Below, piece after piece: positions 14,628 to 23,348 of a stretch of DNA of 23,987 nt. Origin of the DNA: an uncultured bacterium (GTDB lineage: Bacteria > Pseudomonadota > Alphaproteobacteria > Rhodospirillales > Rhodospirillaceae); the NCBI GenBank assembly GCA_903896775.1, contig CAITZE010000305.1:1-23987 (forward strand). Reading direction: 5' to 3'. Positions within the stretch are counted from its first letter, which is position 1. Each line of letters begins with the position of its first letter. The position numbers were made by a program, and so were the translations under genes. Below the pieces are notes generated by a model. That model ran no database searches. It saw only the letters and a list, made by a program, of their open reading frames with translations, and was not told the DNA's origin.

Positions 14628-16109
14628 CTAAAACTGCGCCGCTTCGAAAGTTGTCGGCGCAGGACGCACTTGGGTCGCGCCGTCGCGGGTCACTTGCATG
14701 ACCGCGAAACCGCGCTGTGAGAATCCATTTGGCATGAAACGGAAAATGCCGTCGACGCCGGCAAAACCGGTATCAGCGGTAATCGCTTCCGACGAGAATG
14801 AATTAACCGGCACGGTACGCGATAAGACCGCAGCCAAAGCTACGGCATCATAACCATGCGTGGCAATGGTCGGCGGCGATTGGCCATATAACTCGCGATA
14901 GCGCGTGAAGAACTGGCGCGTTGTGTCCGGCGGCGGCGCGGGGAAAACACCGCCGATCATGACCGGTTCGCGGCCAAGGCCCGGCGTATTCCACAACAGC
15001 GTGCCCAAGAGTTGGACGCGGCCCGGATCGATGTCGAAGAACGGCAGAAGCGTTGCGGCTTGCGTGAGGCGCGTGCCTTGGTCGGGCAGCAGAATGGTGT
15101 CGAAGTCTACTTCGCCAATGGTCTCAAGCCGCTCAAGACGTTTCAGAGCGAGCTGGGAAATCTCGTCGTCTTTACCGGCAAGCTCGGCCTTTTGCTGCGC
15201 GAGCGCTTCCTTGCGGTGATCGAAGGAGGCGAGGCGGCGCACCACCTCATTCAAATCTTTTCCATCGGGTTGGTAAAAAGCGATCTGCGCCAATTGACCG
15301 CCGTGGGCAGGCACGGTCTGTTTAAGAGCATCGACGACCGATTGCCCGTAAGCAGAATCGGGCGCCAGCACGGCGAAACGTTTCAAGCCTTGCGAACCGG
15401 CATAGGCAACGATCTGGCGCACTTGTTCTTGCACCAAGAAGCCCAAGACGAAGACATGCGGACCGGCAATGGTTGGGTCGGTGGAAAAAGAAACAATGTT
15501 GACGCCTGCGGCAGCGGCAATAGGAGCAATGGCTTTTGCCTCGGCCGAGAACAGTGGCCCCAACAAAAGCTGGGCGCCATGCGAGAGCGCCGTATTACAG
15601 GCTTCGACCGCACCTTCCGCCGTGCCTTTGGAATCGTAAGCTTGAAGCACAAAGCGTTCGTCGCCGACATCGAACAATGCCATTTGCGCAGCATTGAGTA
15701 ACGCCTGACCAATGGGGGCCGACTGCCCGCTCAGCGGCACAAGCAGGCCAACGCGGACCAACCCGGACGCGTCGGGCGAAGGTCTTTGCGCGGCACCTGG
15801 CGGCAGTGTGGCAACCGTCCCATTACCGAGACCTGGGATGAGTTGGTTTGGTGGCAAGATCGCGGTTCGACCTTGGGGTGCAGCCTGCAGGGTTGAGGTT
15901 GGCTGGCTGGATGCCGGTTTGTTCGCTTGCGCCTGTTGGGTTGTCGGCCTTTTGGATGCTAAGTCTGGGTGCGAGGCGCACGACGCCAGAAGCAAGATGC
16001 CCACAACCGCGCTCCAGCGCGGAATCGCAGGTCTGATCCATGCCAAGTTCAAACGGAACGCGTTCAGGAAAACCAGACGGCGCTGGAAAATCGACAGAAT
16101 CGGGCGCAA
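14628..16109 (-). CDS. LppC/LpoA-like lipoprotein (penicillin-binding protein activator)
   Basis: A lipoprotein with a periplasmic-binding-protein fold. The lipobox L41-A42-S43-C44 follows the hydrophobic AVVGILLLAS; a Gln/Thr/Pro/Ser-rich linker leads to VRVGLLVPLSGQSAPIGQALLNAAQMAL, the opening of a type I ligand-binding fold; later AYDSKGTAEGA, LLLGPLFSAEA and IATHGYDAVALAA are characteristic. In E. coli the relative LpoA sits in the outer membrane and activates PBP1A. The listed start is TTG 16109, with GGAG seven bases upstream; TTG 16046 would give a more usual 23-residue signal peptide but has no clear site. The divergent partner rsmI is conserved in many proteobacteria, which supports the call. 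Confidence 0.88.
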   Translation of the reverse strand: MRPILSIFQRRLVFLNAFRLNLAWIRPAIPRWSAVVGILLLASCASHPDLASKRPTTQQAQANKPASSQPTSTLQAAPQGRTAILPPNQLIPGLGNGTVATLPPGAAQRPSPDASGLVRVGLLVPLSGQSAPIGQALLNAAQMALFDVGDERFVLQAYDSKGTAEGAVEACNTALSHGAQLLLGPLFSAEAKAIAPIAAAAGVNIVSFSTDPTIAGPHVFVLGFLVQEQVRQIVAYAGSQGLKRFAVLAPDSAYGQSVVDALKQTVPAHGGQLAQIAFYQPDGKDLNEVVRRLASFDHRKEALAQQKAELAGKDDEISQLALKRLERLETIGEVDFDTILLPDQGTRLTQAATLLPFFDIDPGRVQLLGTLLWNTPGLGREPVMIGGVFPAPPPDTTRQFFTRYRELYGQSPPTIATHGYDAVALAAVLSRTVPVNSFSSEAITADTGFAGVDGIFRFMPNGFSQRGFAVMQVTRDGATQVRPAPTTFEAAQF

Positions 16110-17044
16110 CGGCGTACTCCAAGGACCATCAAAAGCCAGCCAGCGGGGCGGCGGCGGGCCAACCTAACGTCGGCAATGTGGCAAGTAAATCGGCACTTCC
16201 CGCCGGTCTTTATATTGTAGCAACGCCCATCGGCAACCTGGGGGACATGACCCAGCGCGCCATCGAAACCCTGCGCGGTGTCGCCGTGATTGCCTGTGAA
16301 GATACGCGCGTAACCGGGGTCTTGTTGCAGCGATTCGGCATCAATACTCCCATGACGCCCTACCACGATCACAACGCCGACCGCGTGCGCCCGCAGATCA
16401 TCGCCCGCCTGCAAGCCGGCGAGGCAGTCGCCTTAGTGAGCGATGCCGGTACGCCGCTTATTTCAGACCCGGGCTATAAACTGGTGCGCGCCTGTGCCGA
16501 GGCTGAGCTTGCGACCATTCCATTGCCCGGACCTTCAGCTCTGCTCGCCGCTTTGGCCGTGGCAGCCTTGCCGACCGACCGAGTCCTATTCGCTGGCTTT
16601 CTGCCGTCCAAGTCGGGCGCCCGCCGTGAAGCCCTTATGGGCATTAAGTCCCTCCAGGCAACATTGGTGTTTTACGAATCACCACAACGCCTGGCCGACA
16701 GCCTTACCGACATGGCCGCTGTCTTAGGTACGCGTGACGCCGCTGTCTGCCGCGAGTTGACCAAATTGCATGAAGAAATCCGGCGCGCGGCCTTGGCCGA
16801 TCTTGCGGCGGCTTACGCCGGCGAAGCAACCCCCAAAGGCGAAGTCGTCGTGGTGGTGGCGGGGGCGCCTCAAGAACAGGCTGCAACCGACGACGCCGAC
16901 ATCGACCAAGCCTTAGGCGATGCTTTTAAAACCATGAGTGTGCGCGATGCCGCAGCGGCTGTGGCCGCCGCGCTCAATCAACCGCGGCGCACGGTTTATG
17001 CCCGTGCGCTCGAGTTGGCAAAGACGTCTCTGGCAAAAAAATGA
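16040..17044 (+). CDS. rsmI: 16S rRNA (cytidine(1402)-2'-O)-methyltransferase
   Basis: RsmI methylates the ribose of C1402 in the decoding centre using S-adenosylmethionine. Visible marks are GLYIVATPIGNLGDMTQRAIE (~56-76), CEDTR (86-90), LVSDAGTPLISDPGYKLVR (~132-150), PLPGPSALLAAL, and FYESPQRL. From ATG 16040 the protein has 334 residues, about 45 more than the E. coli enzyme; the extra N-terminus is Ser/Gly/Lys-rich and overlaps the LppC-like gene. GTG 16178 would give 288 residues, close to the usual size, but lacks a ribosome site. The stop overlaps the yraN ATG (ATGA). Confidence 0.96.
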   Translation: MPSSNGTRSGKPDGAGKSTESGATAYSKDHQKPASGAAAGQPNVGNVASKSALPAGLYIVATPIGNLGDMTQRAIETLRGVAVIACEDTRVTGVLLQRFGINTPMTPYHDHNADRVRPQIIARLQAGEAVALVSDAGTPLISDPGYKLVRACAEAELATIPLPGPSALLAALAVAALPTDRVLFAGFLPSKSGARREALMGIKSLQATLVFYESPQRLADSLTDMAAVLGTRDAAVCRELTKLHEEIRRAALADLAAAYAGEATPKGEVVVVVAGAPQEQAATDDADIDQALGDAFKTMSVRDAAAAVAAALNQPRRTVYARALELAKTSLAKK

Positions 17045-17409
17045 CCCGTCATGGCGATGCCGAAAAGCGCGGTCGGCTGGCAGAGACACTCTGCGTGATT
17101 GCGCTACGCCTGACGGGCTGGCGCATTCTCGAACGACGTATGAAGGCCAGGCGCGGCACAGGTCTTGGAGAAGTCGATATCGTGGCCCGGCGCGGAATGA
17201 CCGTTGCTTTTATTGAGGTAAAAGCCCGCGGCGATTTTACCTCAGCCGCGGAATCCGTAACCCCATCCCAGCGCGCCCGCATTACCCGAAGTGCCGAGGT
17301 TTATCTGCAGCGTCAAACACATCTCGCCGATTGTAACGTCCGCTTTGATGTCATGCTTTTGTCCAGCGGCTTTATTCCGCGCCGCATTGTGGACGCTTGG
17401 CGGCCTTAG
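17041..17409 (+). CDS. yraN: YraN family (UPF0102) nuclease-like protein
   Basis: A 122-residue protein of the YraN/UPF0102 family, which has a restriction-endonuclease-like core and no settled function. The signature is present: GRLAETLCVIALRLTGWRIL (11-30), GLGEVDIVARRG with E44 and D46, and FIEVKAR with E59 and K61, the PD-(D/E)XK-type residues. RFDVMLL near the end is also typical. The ATG overlaps the rsmI stop by four bases, so translation is coupled; the rsmI-yraN pairing is common in alphaproteobacteria. Confidence 0.93.
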   Translation: MTRHGDAEKRGRLAETLCVIALRLTGWRILERRMKARRGTGLGEVDIVARRGMTVAFIEVKARGDFTSAAESVTPSQRARITRSAEVYLQRQTHLADCNVRFDVMLLSSGFIPRRIVDAWRP

Positions 17410-17448
17410 GTGTTGACCTTAGAGTCGTTGGAAAGAAGCGGCGGATGG

Positions 17449-17464
17449 CGTACATAGCTGTACG
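17449..17464. repeat. CGTACA-TAGC-TGTACG inverted repeat upstream of the SirB1-like gene
   Basis: CGTACA (17449-17454) and TGTACG (17459-17464) are perfect 6-bp inverted arms with a 4-base loop, 27 bp before the GTG of the SirB1-like gene. It could be a small operator or an mRNA hairpin between coupled genes. Confidence 0.3.
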
Positions 17465-17491
17465 TCCAGAACTCATAGGAACCGACACGTC

Positions 17492-18340
17492 GTGGCATCG
17501 CCCGATACCATCAAGAAAACACTCGCGCGCATCGCCGCGCAGGCCGACGAAGCCATCGATCTGGGTGAAGCGGCGTTAGTGCTGGCGTCCTTCGATCATC
17601 CGGCGTCGGATTTACAAATTTACCGCGAACATCTGAAGACCATTGCCGAGGCGGTGCACGACGCCGCTGCCGATCTGGATGCAGAGAATCCTGCACCGGA
17701 AGATATGGCACGAGCGCTCAACAAAGTGCTGGTGGATGATTTTCGCTATGCCGGAGATGAGGACACTTACGACGATCTCGACAACGCCAATATGATGCGC
17801 GTGATCGAACGCCGGCGCGGCTTGCCGGTATCGCTCGGCATTCTTTATATCTTCGCCGCCCGCGCGCAAGGATGGTCCGCAGCCGGACTTAATTTCCCGG
17901 GGCATTTTCTAATCCGCATTGAAGGCCGTGATGGGCAACGCATCATCATCGATCCCTTTCACAGCGGGCGTGTCATGGAGACTCAAGCTCTACGTGAGTT
18001 GTTGAAGCTGGTGCGTCAAGACGCCGGTGCCGAGTTGGAATCCGCTCATTATAAGACTGTCTCTAACCGCGAAGTCCTCATCCGCCTTCAAAACAACGTC
18101 AAGACCAGGCGCATGGAGTTGAACGAAGTCGACGGCGCGCTGGAAGCTTTGGCCAGTATGCAGGTTTTAGACCCCGACAACGCCACTTTATGGCGCGAGG
18201 CCGGCGTCATGCATATGCGCCTGGGCCGGATCAAAAACGCGGTGGAATCGTTTGAAGGTTTCGTGGCACGTGCACCGGAAGGCCCAGATCGCCGCAAAAT
18301 CGGGCAGGTGGTTGAAGAATTGCGCGAGCGTCTACACTAA
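17492..18340 (+). CDS. SirB1 family protein (transglutaminase-like domain plus TPR)
   Basis: A cytosolic 282-residue protein. The middle, DDLDNANMMRVIERRRGLPVSLGILYIFAARAQGWSAAGLNFPGHFLIRI, is the conserved SirB1 core of the transglutaminase-like superfamily, where the usual nucleophile position appears not to be Cys (GLPVSLG), as in most SirB1 proteins. The C-terminal ~80 residues, EVDGALEALASMQVLDPDNATLWREAGVMHMRLGRIKNAVESFEGF, read as about two TPR-like repeats for protein contacts. The biochemical role of the family is unknown. The start is GTG 17492, the first start in this frame that precedes the conserved part, with AGGA upstream at long spacing. It lies 82 bp after yraN and 49 bp before gshB. 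Confidence 0.85.
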   Translation: MASPDTIKKTLARIAAQADEAIDLGEAALVLASFDHPASDLQIYREHLKTIAEAVHDAAADLDAENPAPEDMARALNKVLVDDFRYAGDEDTYDDLDNANMMRVIERRRGLPVSLGILYIFAARAQGWSAAGLNFPGHFLIRIEGRDGQRIIIDPFHSGRVMETQALRELLKLVRQDAGAELESAHYKTVSNREVLIRLQNNVKTRRMELNEVDGALEALASMQVLDPDNATLWREAGVMHMRLGRIKNAVESFEGFVARAPEGPDRRKIGQVVEELRERLH

Positions 18341-18389
18341 AACGAGGATAGGGTCTGGCGCATAGGGCTCGGGACAGAAAGCACAGGCG

Positions 18390-19337
18390 ATGACACTTAA
18401 AGTTGCTATCCAGATGGACCCCATCGAGTCCGTTAACATCAACGCCGATTCCACTTTCGTGCTGGCACTTGAGGCTCAGAAGCGCGGCTACACGCTTTAT
18501 CATTATGGTCCGCGCAAACTGAGCTTCCGTGAGGGCCGCGTTACGGCGCGCGCGCGCGCGCTGACGGTCCGGCGCGAACAGGGCCGTCACTTTGACTTAG
18601 GCCCCGAGCAGGAACTGAATTTGCGCGAGATGGATGTGGTGCTGATGCGCCAGGATCCGCCTTTCGACATGGCCTATATCACCGCGACCCATATCCTTGA
18701 GCATATTCACCCCAAGACCCTGGTGGTGAACGATCCGGTGCATGTGCGCAACGCGCCGGAGAAATTGTTCGTCACACACTTCGACGGCATTATGCCGCCG
18801 ACATTGATCACCGCCGATGTCGAAGACATTCGCGCTTTCCGCCGCGATCACAAAGACATCATAATCAAACCGCTGTACGGCAACGGCGGCGCGGGTGTGT
18901 TTCATATTCGCCCCGACGACGAAAACTTGGGCGCGCTTTTGGAAATGTTCACGACGACCTGGCGCGAGCCGGTGATCGTGCAGCGTTATGTTCCCGACGT
19001 ACGCAAAGGTGATAAGCGCATCATCCTCGTGGACGGCAAAGCCGTTGGCGCCATCAACCGTGTGCCGGCCGCAGGCGAAGCGCGCTCCAACATGCACGTC
19101 GGCGGACGCCCCGAGAAAACCGCGCTCACCAAACGCGAGCAGGAAATCTGCGAAATTATCGGCCCGGCTTTAAAAGAACGCGGTTTGATCTTCACCGGTA
19201 TCGACGTCATCGGCGATTACCTGACCGAGATCAACGTCACCTCGCCCACGGGCCTACAGGAAATCAATCGCTTCGACGGTACGACGTTGGAAGCCGATGT
19301 CTGGAACGCCATCGAGCGGCGTCTGCCGGGGGAGTAA
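18390..19337 (+). CDS. gshB: Glutathione synthetase
   Basis: GshB joins gamma-glutamylcysteine and glycine with ATP to make glutathione. The 315 residues match the bacterial family length. The N-terminal IQMDPIESVNINADSTFVLALEAQKRG is diagnostic; NDPVHVRNAPEKLF, the ATP-grasp loop IIIKPLYGNGGAGVF, and the metal-binding end EINVTSPTGLQEINRFDG follow in the usual order. It stands in the rsmI-yraN...comM neighbourhood as in many alphaproteobacteria. The mscS gene begins 4 bases after its stop, so they are probably co-transcribed. A GC alternating run at 18546-18559 encodes TARARAL and is only coding sequence. Confidence 0.97.
   Translation: MTLKVAIQMDPIESVNINADSTFVLALEAQKRGYTLYHYGPRKLSFREGRVTARARALTVRREQGRHFDLGPEQELNLREMDVVLMRQDPPFDMAYITATHILEHIHPKTLVVNDPVHVRNAPEKLFVTHFDGIMPPTLITADVEDIRAFRRDHKDIIIKPLYGNGGAGVFHIRPDDENLGALLEMFTTTWREPVIVQRYVPDVRKGDKRIILVDGKAVGAINRVPAAGEARSNMHVGGRPEKTALTKREQEICEIIGPALKERGLIFTGIDVIGDYLTEINVTSPTGLQEINRFDGTTLEADVWNAIERRLPGE
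19328..19334 (+). promoter_or_regulatory. Ribosome binding site fixing the MscS start
   Basis: GGGGGAG lies seven bases before ATG 19342, inside the last codons of gshB. It decides against the in-frame upstream start at 19297, which would lie within gshB. Confidence 0.6.
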
Positions 19338-19341
19338 GCCA

Positions 19342-20232
19342 ATGCAAGACGATATAGCCGCGATCGAGAAGATCGCGCAAAACCCCGTTAAATTTGAGCG
19401 GCATATCGAACAGGCCGTGGAAACCGCCATGACGGTGGTAACCACTTACGGTCTGAAGATGATCGGCGCGATCATCATCCTGATTATCGGCTGGACCGTA
19501 TCGGGCTTTGTGCGCAACGCCATTGTCAAAGCCGGACAACGCGCGCCGAAGGTTGATGTGACGATTTTTACCTTTGTCGCGTCAGTGGCGAAGTATGCCA
19601 TTTTGATTTTTACCGTCGTCGCCATGCTCTCGAGTTTCGGCGTCGAAACGACAAGTTTCGTCGCTGTATTGGGCGCCGTGGGCCTGGCCATCGGCCTTGC
19701 TTTGCAAGGCGCATTGGGCCACGTCGCGTCTGGCTTGATGCTGATCTTGTTCCGGCCATTTCGCGTTGGTGATAATATCCAAGCCGCCGGGATCGAAGGT
19801 GTGGTGACCGAGATCTCGCTGTTCACGACCGAGGTGTGCACGGCCGACAACGTCATGATCATCATTGCGAACAGCTTGATATGGAGCGGAACCATCAAGA
19901 ACTTGAGCGGCCACGATACGCGCAAGCTCGGGCTTGAAGTGGGAATTTCCTATGCTGCCGACATCGATGAAGCCATGACGGTCATCGACGGCATCGTCGC
20001 CGAAGACTCGCGTGTACTAAAGGACCCGCGCCCGCAAATTGGCGTCGCCAAACTCGGCGAGAATGCCGTCACGCTGCTGGTGGAAGTTTGGGTCAAAGGC
20101 GAGCACCTGACCAATGCCAGATACGACCTCAACAAGCGCATCAAAGAAGCTTTTGGCAGCAAAGGCATCGCCGGACCCATGGCGAAACAGCAGATTTATG
20201 TCGCCGCGCCCCAAAGCGAACCGAAGGCGTAA
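19342..20232 (+). CDS. Small-conductance mechanosensitive channel, MscS family
   Basis: A 296-residue inner-membrane channel that opens under membrane tension to release solutes during osmotic downshock. Three membrane segments are visible: MIGAIIILIIGWTVSGFV, FVASVAKYAILIFTVVAML, and the pore helix VLGAVGLAIGLALQGALGHVASGL with its Gly/Ala-packed face. RPFRVGDNIQAAGIEGVVTEI is the start of the conserved beta domain, followed by the alpha/beta cytosolic cage. The length is near that of E. coli MscS (286). Tight linkage to gshB suggests shared expression, not necessarily shared function. Confidence 0.95.
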   Translation: MQDDIAAIEKIAQNPVKFERHIEQAVETAMTVVTTYGLKMIGAIIILIIGWTVSGFVRNAIVKAGQRAPKVDVTIFTFVASVAKYAILIFTVVAMLSSFGVETTSFVAVLGAVGLAIGLALQGALGHVASGLMLILFRPFRVGDNIQAAGIEGVVTEISLFTTEVCTADNVMIIIANSLIWSGTIKNLSGHDTRKLGLEVGISYAADIDEAMTVIDGIVAEDSRVLKDPRPQIGVAKLGENAVTLLVEVWVKGEHLTNARYDLNKRIKEAFGSKGIAGPMAKQQIYVAAPQSEPKA

Positions 20233-20319
20233 CCAGCGTTCCTCGCGAGAGACTCTTCCCGTCTGATCGTATTATGATGGTTCTCGGGAGAGAAATTTCA
20301 TCAAAACACGAGCAGCCGC

Positions 20320-21861
20320 ATGGTCGCGCAGGTCAATACTGTTGCCTTTGCCGGAATCGACGTTCTGCCGATTGAAGCGCAGGTCGCCGTCTCGAGCGGT
20401 TTGCCGACGTTCACTATCGTTGGGCTTCCTGACAAGGCCGTCGCGGAATCCCGCGAGCGTGTGCGCGCAGCGCTGAACGCCATCGGCTTAGCGCTTCCCG
20501 CGCGCCGCATCACCGTCAACCTCGCACCCGCCGACGTACAAAAAGAAGGCAGTCACTTCGATCTGCCGATTGCCTTGGGCTTGCTCGTGGCCATGGGTGT
20601 AGTCCCCATGGAGGAAATGGCCCAATACACAGCTTTGGGCGAGTTGGGTTTGGACGGCTCTATCGCCGCGGTCGCAGGCGTTCTGCCGGCGGCGATTGCC
20701 GCCAATGCCGCCGCGCGCGGACTCATCTGTCCGGGGCCGCAGGGCGGCGAGGCCGCTTGGGCCGGCAGCGCCGATGTACTGGCACCGCGTTCGTTATTGG
20801 AGCTTATTAACCACTTCAAAGGCGTGAATGTTCTGACGTCGCCGCAACCGGCAGAACCCAAAGCCGATGCGGCCTTTCTGGATTTGAAAGATATCAAAGG
20901 TCAGGAGACCGCCAAGCGCGCCGCCGAGATCGCCGCTGCCGGATCGCACAATCTGCTGATGATCGGACCGCCGGGTTCCGGCAAGTCGATGCTGGCGAGC
21001 CGCATGCCGGGATTATTGCCGCCTTTAAGCGCCGCCGAAGCGCTGGAGGTGAGCATGATTCATTCCGTCGCCGGACAATTGGCGGGCGGCGGTATCATTC
21101 GCCAGCGGCCTTTTCGCGATCCGCATCATTCGGCTTCTACGCCGGCGCTTGTCGGCGGGGGTTTGCGCGTAAAGCCCGGCGAGATTTCCCTGGCCCACCG
21201 TGGTGTTTTGTTTCTGGATGAACTGCCCGAGTTCTCACGCCAAGCCCTGGAAGCCTTGCGTCAGCCGCTGGAAACGGGCCGCGTTGTGATCGCGCGCGCG
21301 AATTCGCATGTCAGTTATCCGGCGCGCTTCCAATTAGTCGCAGCGATGAATCCCTGCCGCTGCGGATATCTGGATGATCCGCAATTGGCATGCGGTAAAG
21401 CACCCAAGTGCGCGGCCGATTATCAAAATCGAATTTCAGGCCCGTTATTCGACCGTATCGATTTGCATGTGGATGTGCCAGCCGTTGATCCTTTGGATTT
21501 ATCGATGCCGGCGCCGCGCGAAGATTCTACCGCCGTAGCTGCACGTGTGGCCCTCGCCCGCGCTGTGCAAACGGCGCGTTACGCCGAGACAAACGAAACG
21601 AGCGGGCGTGTCGTGACCTGCAACGCCGAAGCCGATGGCGAAGTTTTGGAAAACGTGGCGGCGCCCGATGCAGACGGCCGCGCGCTTCTGACTCAAGCAG
21701 CGGAAAAGATGCGGCTGTCAGCGCGAGGGTATCATCGGATTTTGCGGGTGGCCCGCACCATCGCCGATCTTGACGGCAAAGATGCCGTCAAACGGCTGCA
21801 CATTGCCGAGGCTCTTTCTTACCGCCGCATCATTCCGGGCCGAGGCCTCACAGCTGATTAA
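20320..21861 (+). CDS. comM: ComM/YifB family Mg-chelatase-like AAA+ ATPase
   Basis: A 513-residue AAA+ ATPase. In Vibrio and Acinetobacter ComM is a hexameric helicase that promotes branch migration during natural transformation; the family is also common in species not known to be competent. The N-terminal 170 residues are the Lon-like ChlI domain (GLPTFTIVGLPDKAVAESRERVRAAL). Then come Walker A GPPGSGKS (216-223), HRGVLFLDELPEF with Walker B (~296-301), AMNPCRCGYLDD with further cysteines C358 and C364 (a CxC...C...C metal site), and the C-terminal Mg-chelatase helical domain ending RRIIPGRG. Full length and intact. An 87-bp gap separates it from mscS; no clear promoter was found there. 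Confidence 0.96.
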   Translation: MVAQVNTVAFAGIDVLPIEAQVAVSSGLPTFTIVGLPDKAVAESRERVRAALNAIGLALPARRITVNLAPADVQKEGSHFDLPIALGLLVAMGVVPMEEMAQYTALGELGLDGSIAAVAGVLPAAIAANAAARGLICPGPQGGEAAWAGSADVLAPRSLLELINHFKGVNVLTSPQPAEPKADAAFLDLKDIKGQETAKRAAEIAAAGSHNLLMIGPPGSGKSMLASRMPGLLPPLSAAEALEVSMIHSVAGQLAGGGIIRQRPFRDPHHSASTPALVGGGLRVKPGEISLAHRGVLFLDELPEFSRQALEALRQPLETGRVVIARANSHVSYPARFQLVAAMNPCRCGYLDDPQLACGKAPKCAADYQNRISGPLFDRIDLHVDVPAVDPLDLSMPAPREDSTAVAARVALARAVQTARYAETNETSGRVVTCNAEADGEVLENVAAPDADGRALLTQAAEKMRLSARGYHRILRVARTIADLDGKDAVKRLHIAEALSYRRIIPGRGLTAD

Positions 21862-22030
21862 GCGGCTTCGCTGGCAAATATGGGCTGGATCCACGGCACA
21901 ATTAAATCAGCCCGGAATCAGGAACCTTCCACCCGACGCGACCACGTCCCCTGAAAATCGCCGTTAACGCTCGAACTTAAACTGAGCGCAACGGCTTGTT
22001 GAAACGCGTGAGCTTTGCGATGATGGGTTT

Positions 22031-22612
22031 ATGCGCGCAGCAATTCAGATTGCCTTGGCGATTATGGCGTTCGTCTTTGTGACGAGCACGCCATCTCGTA
22101 GTTTTGCCGTCGAGCAATTGACCATGCCAAAATTTCCGACGGGCTGGGTTGAAGCCTTCACACGGCAAGGCGACCAGGAAATGGTCGAATATGTCCCGCC
22201 GGGGCAAAACGCCACGAATTGGGATCATAAAATCAGTCTCGAGATTTACCACAGTTTCAAAAATCTGCCGCTCGACACATTGCAGCGGCGCGCGGCACAA
22301 CAAAATCGCGAAGCTTTTGTCGGCGTGGAAGAAGGGAAATTCCAGTCGGGTGTGAATAACGGATTTGCCTCGGCGTTCTGGACCTTGGGCTGCGACCGAA
22401 ACAAGTCCACTGGCCTAGGCGAAATCCGCTACACCAAAGTGATTCAGGGGACGAACGAGCTTTACGTACTGAGCCAGATTTGGCACACGCCTGCTTATGG
22501 TGGGAAACAAGGGCCTAGTATTCCGCCGCAAGAGATCGAAGGCGCCATGGCCTTCCTGACATCGTCGGTTGTCTGCGATCCCGACGCCAAGCAGAGCACC
22601 TGCCCGCAATAA
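22031..22612 (+). CDS. Secreted protein of unknown function
   Basis: A 193-residue protein with a signal peptide: MRAAIQIALAIMAFVFV, then a likely cleavage after SRSFA (residue 26). The mature part is hydrophilic, has aromatic-rich strands (GWVEAFTRQGDQEMVEYVPPGQ, ISLEIYHSF, ELYVLSQIWHTP) and three cysteines (C121, C182, C191), of which two could pair in the periplasm. I do not recognise the family. Nothing upstream within 169 bp suggests an operon partner. It ends 6 bp from the convergent HIT gene. Confidence 0.8.
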   Translation: MRAAIQIALAIMAFVFVTSTPSRSFAVEQLTMPKFPTGWVEAFTRQGDQEMVEYVPPGQNATNWDHKISLEIYHSFKNLPLDTLQRRAAQQNREAFVGVEEGKFQSGVNNGFASAFWTLGCDRNKSTGLGEIRYTKVIQGTNELYVLSQIWHTPAYGGKQGPSIPPQEIEGAMAFLTSSVVCDPDAKQSTCPQ

Positions 22613-22618
22613 CTAAAA

Positions 22619-22978
22619 TTATTTCCGAACGAGCATGGGCCCGAGCGCGCGGCCCCCGAAAATATGAATATGCAGGTGCGGGACTTCCTGATGAGCGTCG
22701 ACACCAGCATTCGCGAGAATGCGATAGCCTGACTCGTTCAGGCCTTTGATCTCAGCCACCTTGCCGACCGCACGTGTGAGTGCGGCGATTTCGGCATCGG
22801 ATGCTTTTTCGGCGAAATCTTTCATCGACACGTACTTGCCTTTGGGAATCACCAGCGTGTGTACAGGCGCTTGCGGATTGATGTCGTCAAAGGCAAGGAT
22901 ATGCGTATCTTCGAAAACTTTCTTGCATGGGATTTCGCCGCGGAGAATCTTAGCGAAGACATTGTTGTCGTCGTACAT
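22619..22978 (-). CDS. HIT family (HinT-like) nucleotide hydrolase
   Basis: A 119-residue histidine-triad protein of the HinT branch, which hydrolyses nucleoside phosphoramidates and acyl-adenylates. The triad HLHIHIFGG places H101, H103 and H105, with H103 the expected nucleophile. The N-terminal DDNNVFAKILRGEIPCKKVFEDTHILAFDDINPQAPVHTLVIPK is typical. The gene follows hisE after 22 bp, with AAGGGA upstream of the ATG, so it is probably the third gene of a hisF-hisE-HIT operon. Confidence 0.95.
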   Translation of the reverse strand: MYDDNNVFAKILRGEIPCKKVFEDTHILAFDDINPQAPVHTLVIPKGKYVSMKDFAEKASDAEIAALTRAVGKVAEIKGLNESGYRILANAGVDAHQEVPHLHIHIFGGRALGPMLVRK

Positions 22979-23000
22979 GCCGAATATCCCTTAACCGCGT

Positions 23001-23333
23001 TTAGGGCGATTTTTTACGGGCTTCTTTGACAGCGACGCCCGATGTGCCAAAGCGCCGGTCAAGCTCTTCCCAAACATCGCTGGGCGAGACACCTTTCGCC
23101 GCCCACAGTACGAGAAGGTGATAAAGCAGGTCGGCGCTTTCGCGCACGACGTGGTCATTGCCTTGAGCGACGGCGGCGATGGTGGTCTCGACTGCTTCTT
23201 CGCCAAGCTTCTGGGCGATTTTGTTGATGCCTTTGGCATACAGACGCGCGGTATAGGATGATTCAGGATCCGCACTTTTGCGTTCCTTCACCACGTCGAA
23301 AAGTTTCGCAAGAATGCTTTCGTCGATGCTCAT
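23001..23333 (-). CDS. hisE: Phosphoribosyl-ATP pyrophosphatase
   Basis: HisE removes pyrophosphate from phosphoribosyl-ATP, the second step of histidine synthesis. The 110-residue all-alpha protein shows the MazG-like metal-binding pattern, KLGEEAVETTIAA and ESADLLYHLLVLW, that defines the stand-alone enzyme; the HisI cyclohydrolase is not fused. The ATG at 23333 has GGGAGG upstream and lies 15 bp after the hisF stop. Confidence 0.97.
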   Translation of the reverse strand: MSIDESILAKLFDVVKERKSADPESSYTARLYAKGINKIAQKLGEEAVETTIAAVAQGNDHVVRESADLLYHLLVLWAAKGVSPSDVWEELDRRFGTSGVAVKEARKKSP

Positions 23334-23348
23334 AAGGTCCTCCCGCGC

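Noticed and set aside
14619..14640. Bidirectional terminator between the SYLF and LppC-like genes
   Set aside because: Only a 5-bp AGCGG/CCGCT pairing with a 13-base loop is visible, and it runs into the coding end of the minus-strand gene.
18546..18559. Alternating GC run that might be a Z-DNA or simple repeat element
   Set aside because: It lies inside gshB and encodes an Arg/Ala stretch using common codons; no separate function is supported.
21891..21922. GGGCTG ... CAGCCC inverted repeat after comM as a terminator
   Set aside because: The loop is about 20 bases and no T-run follows, so it is too weak to call.
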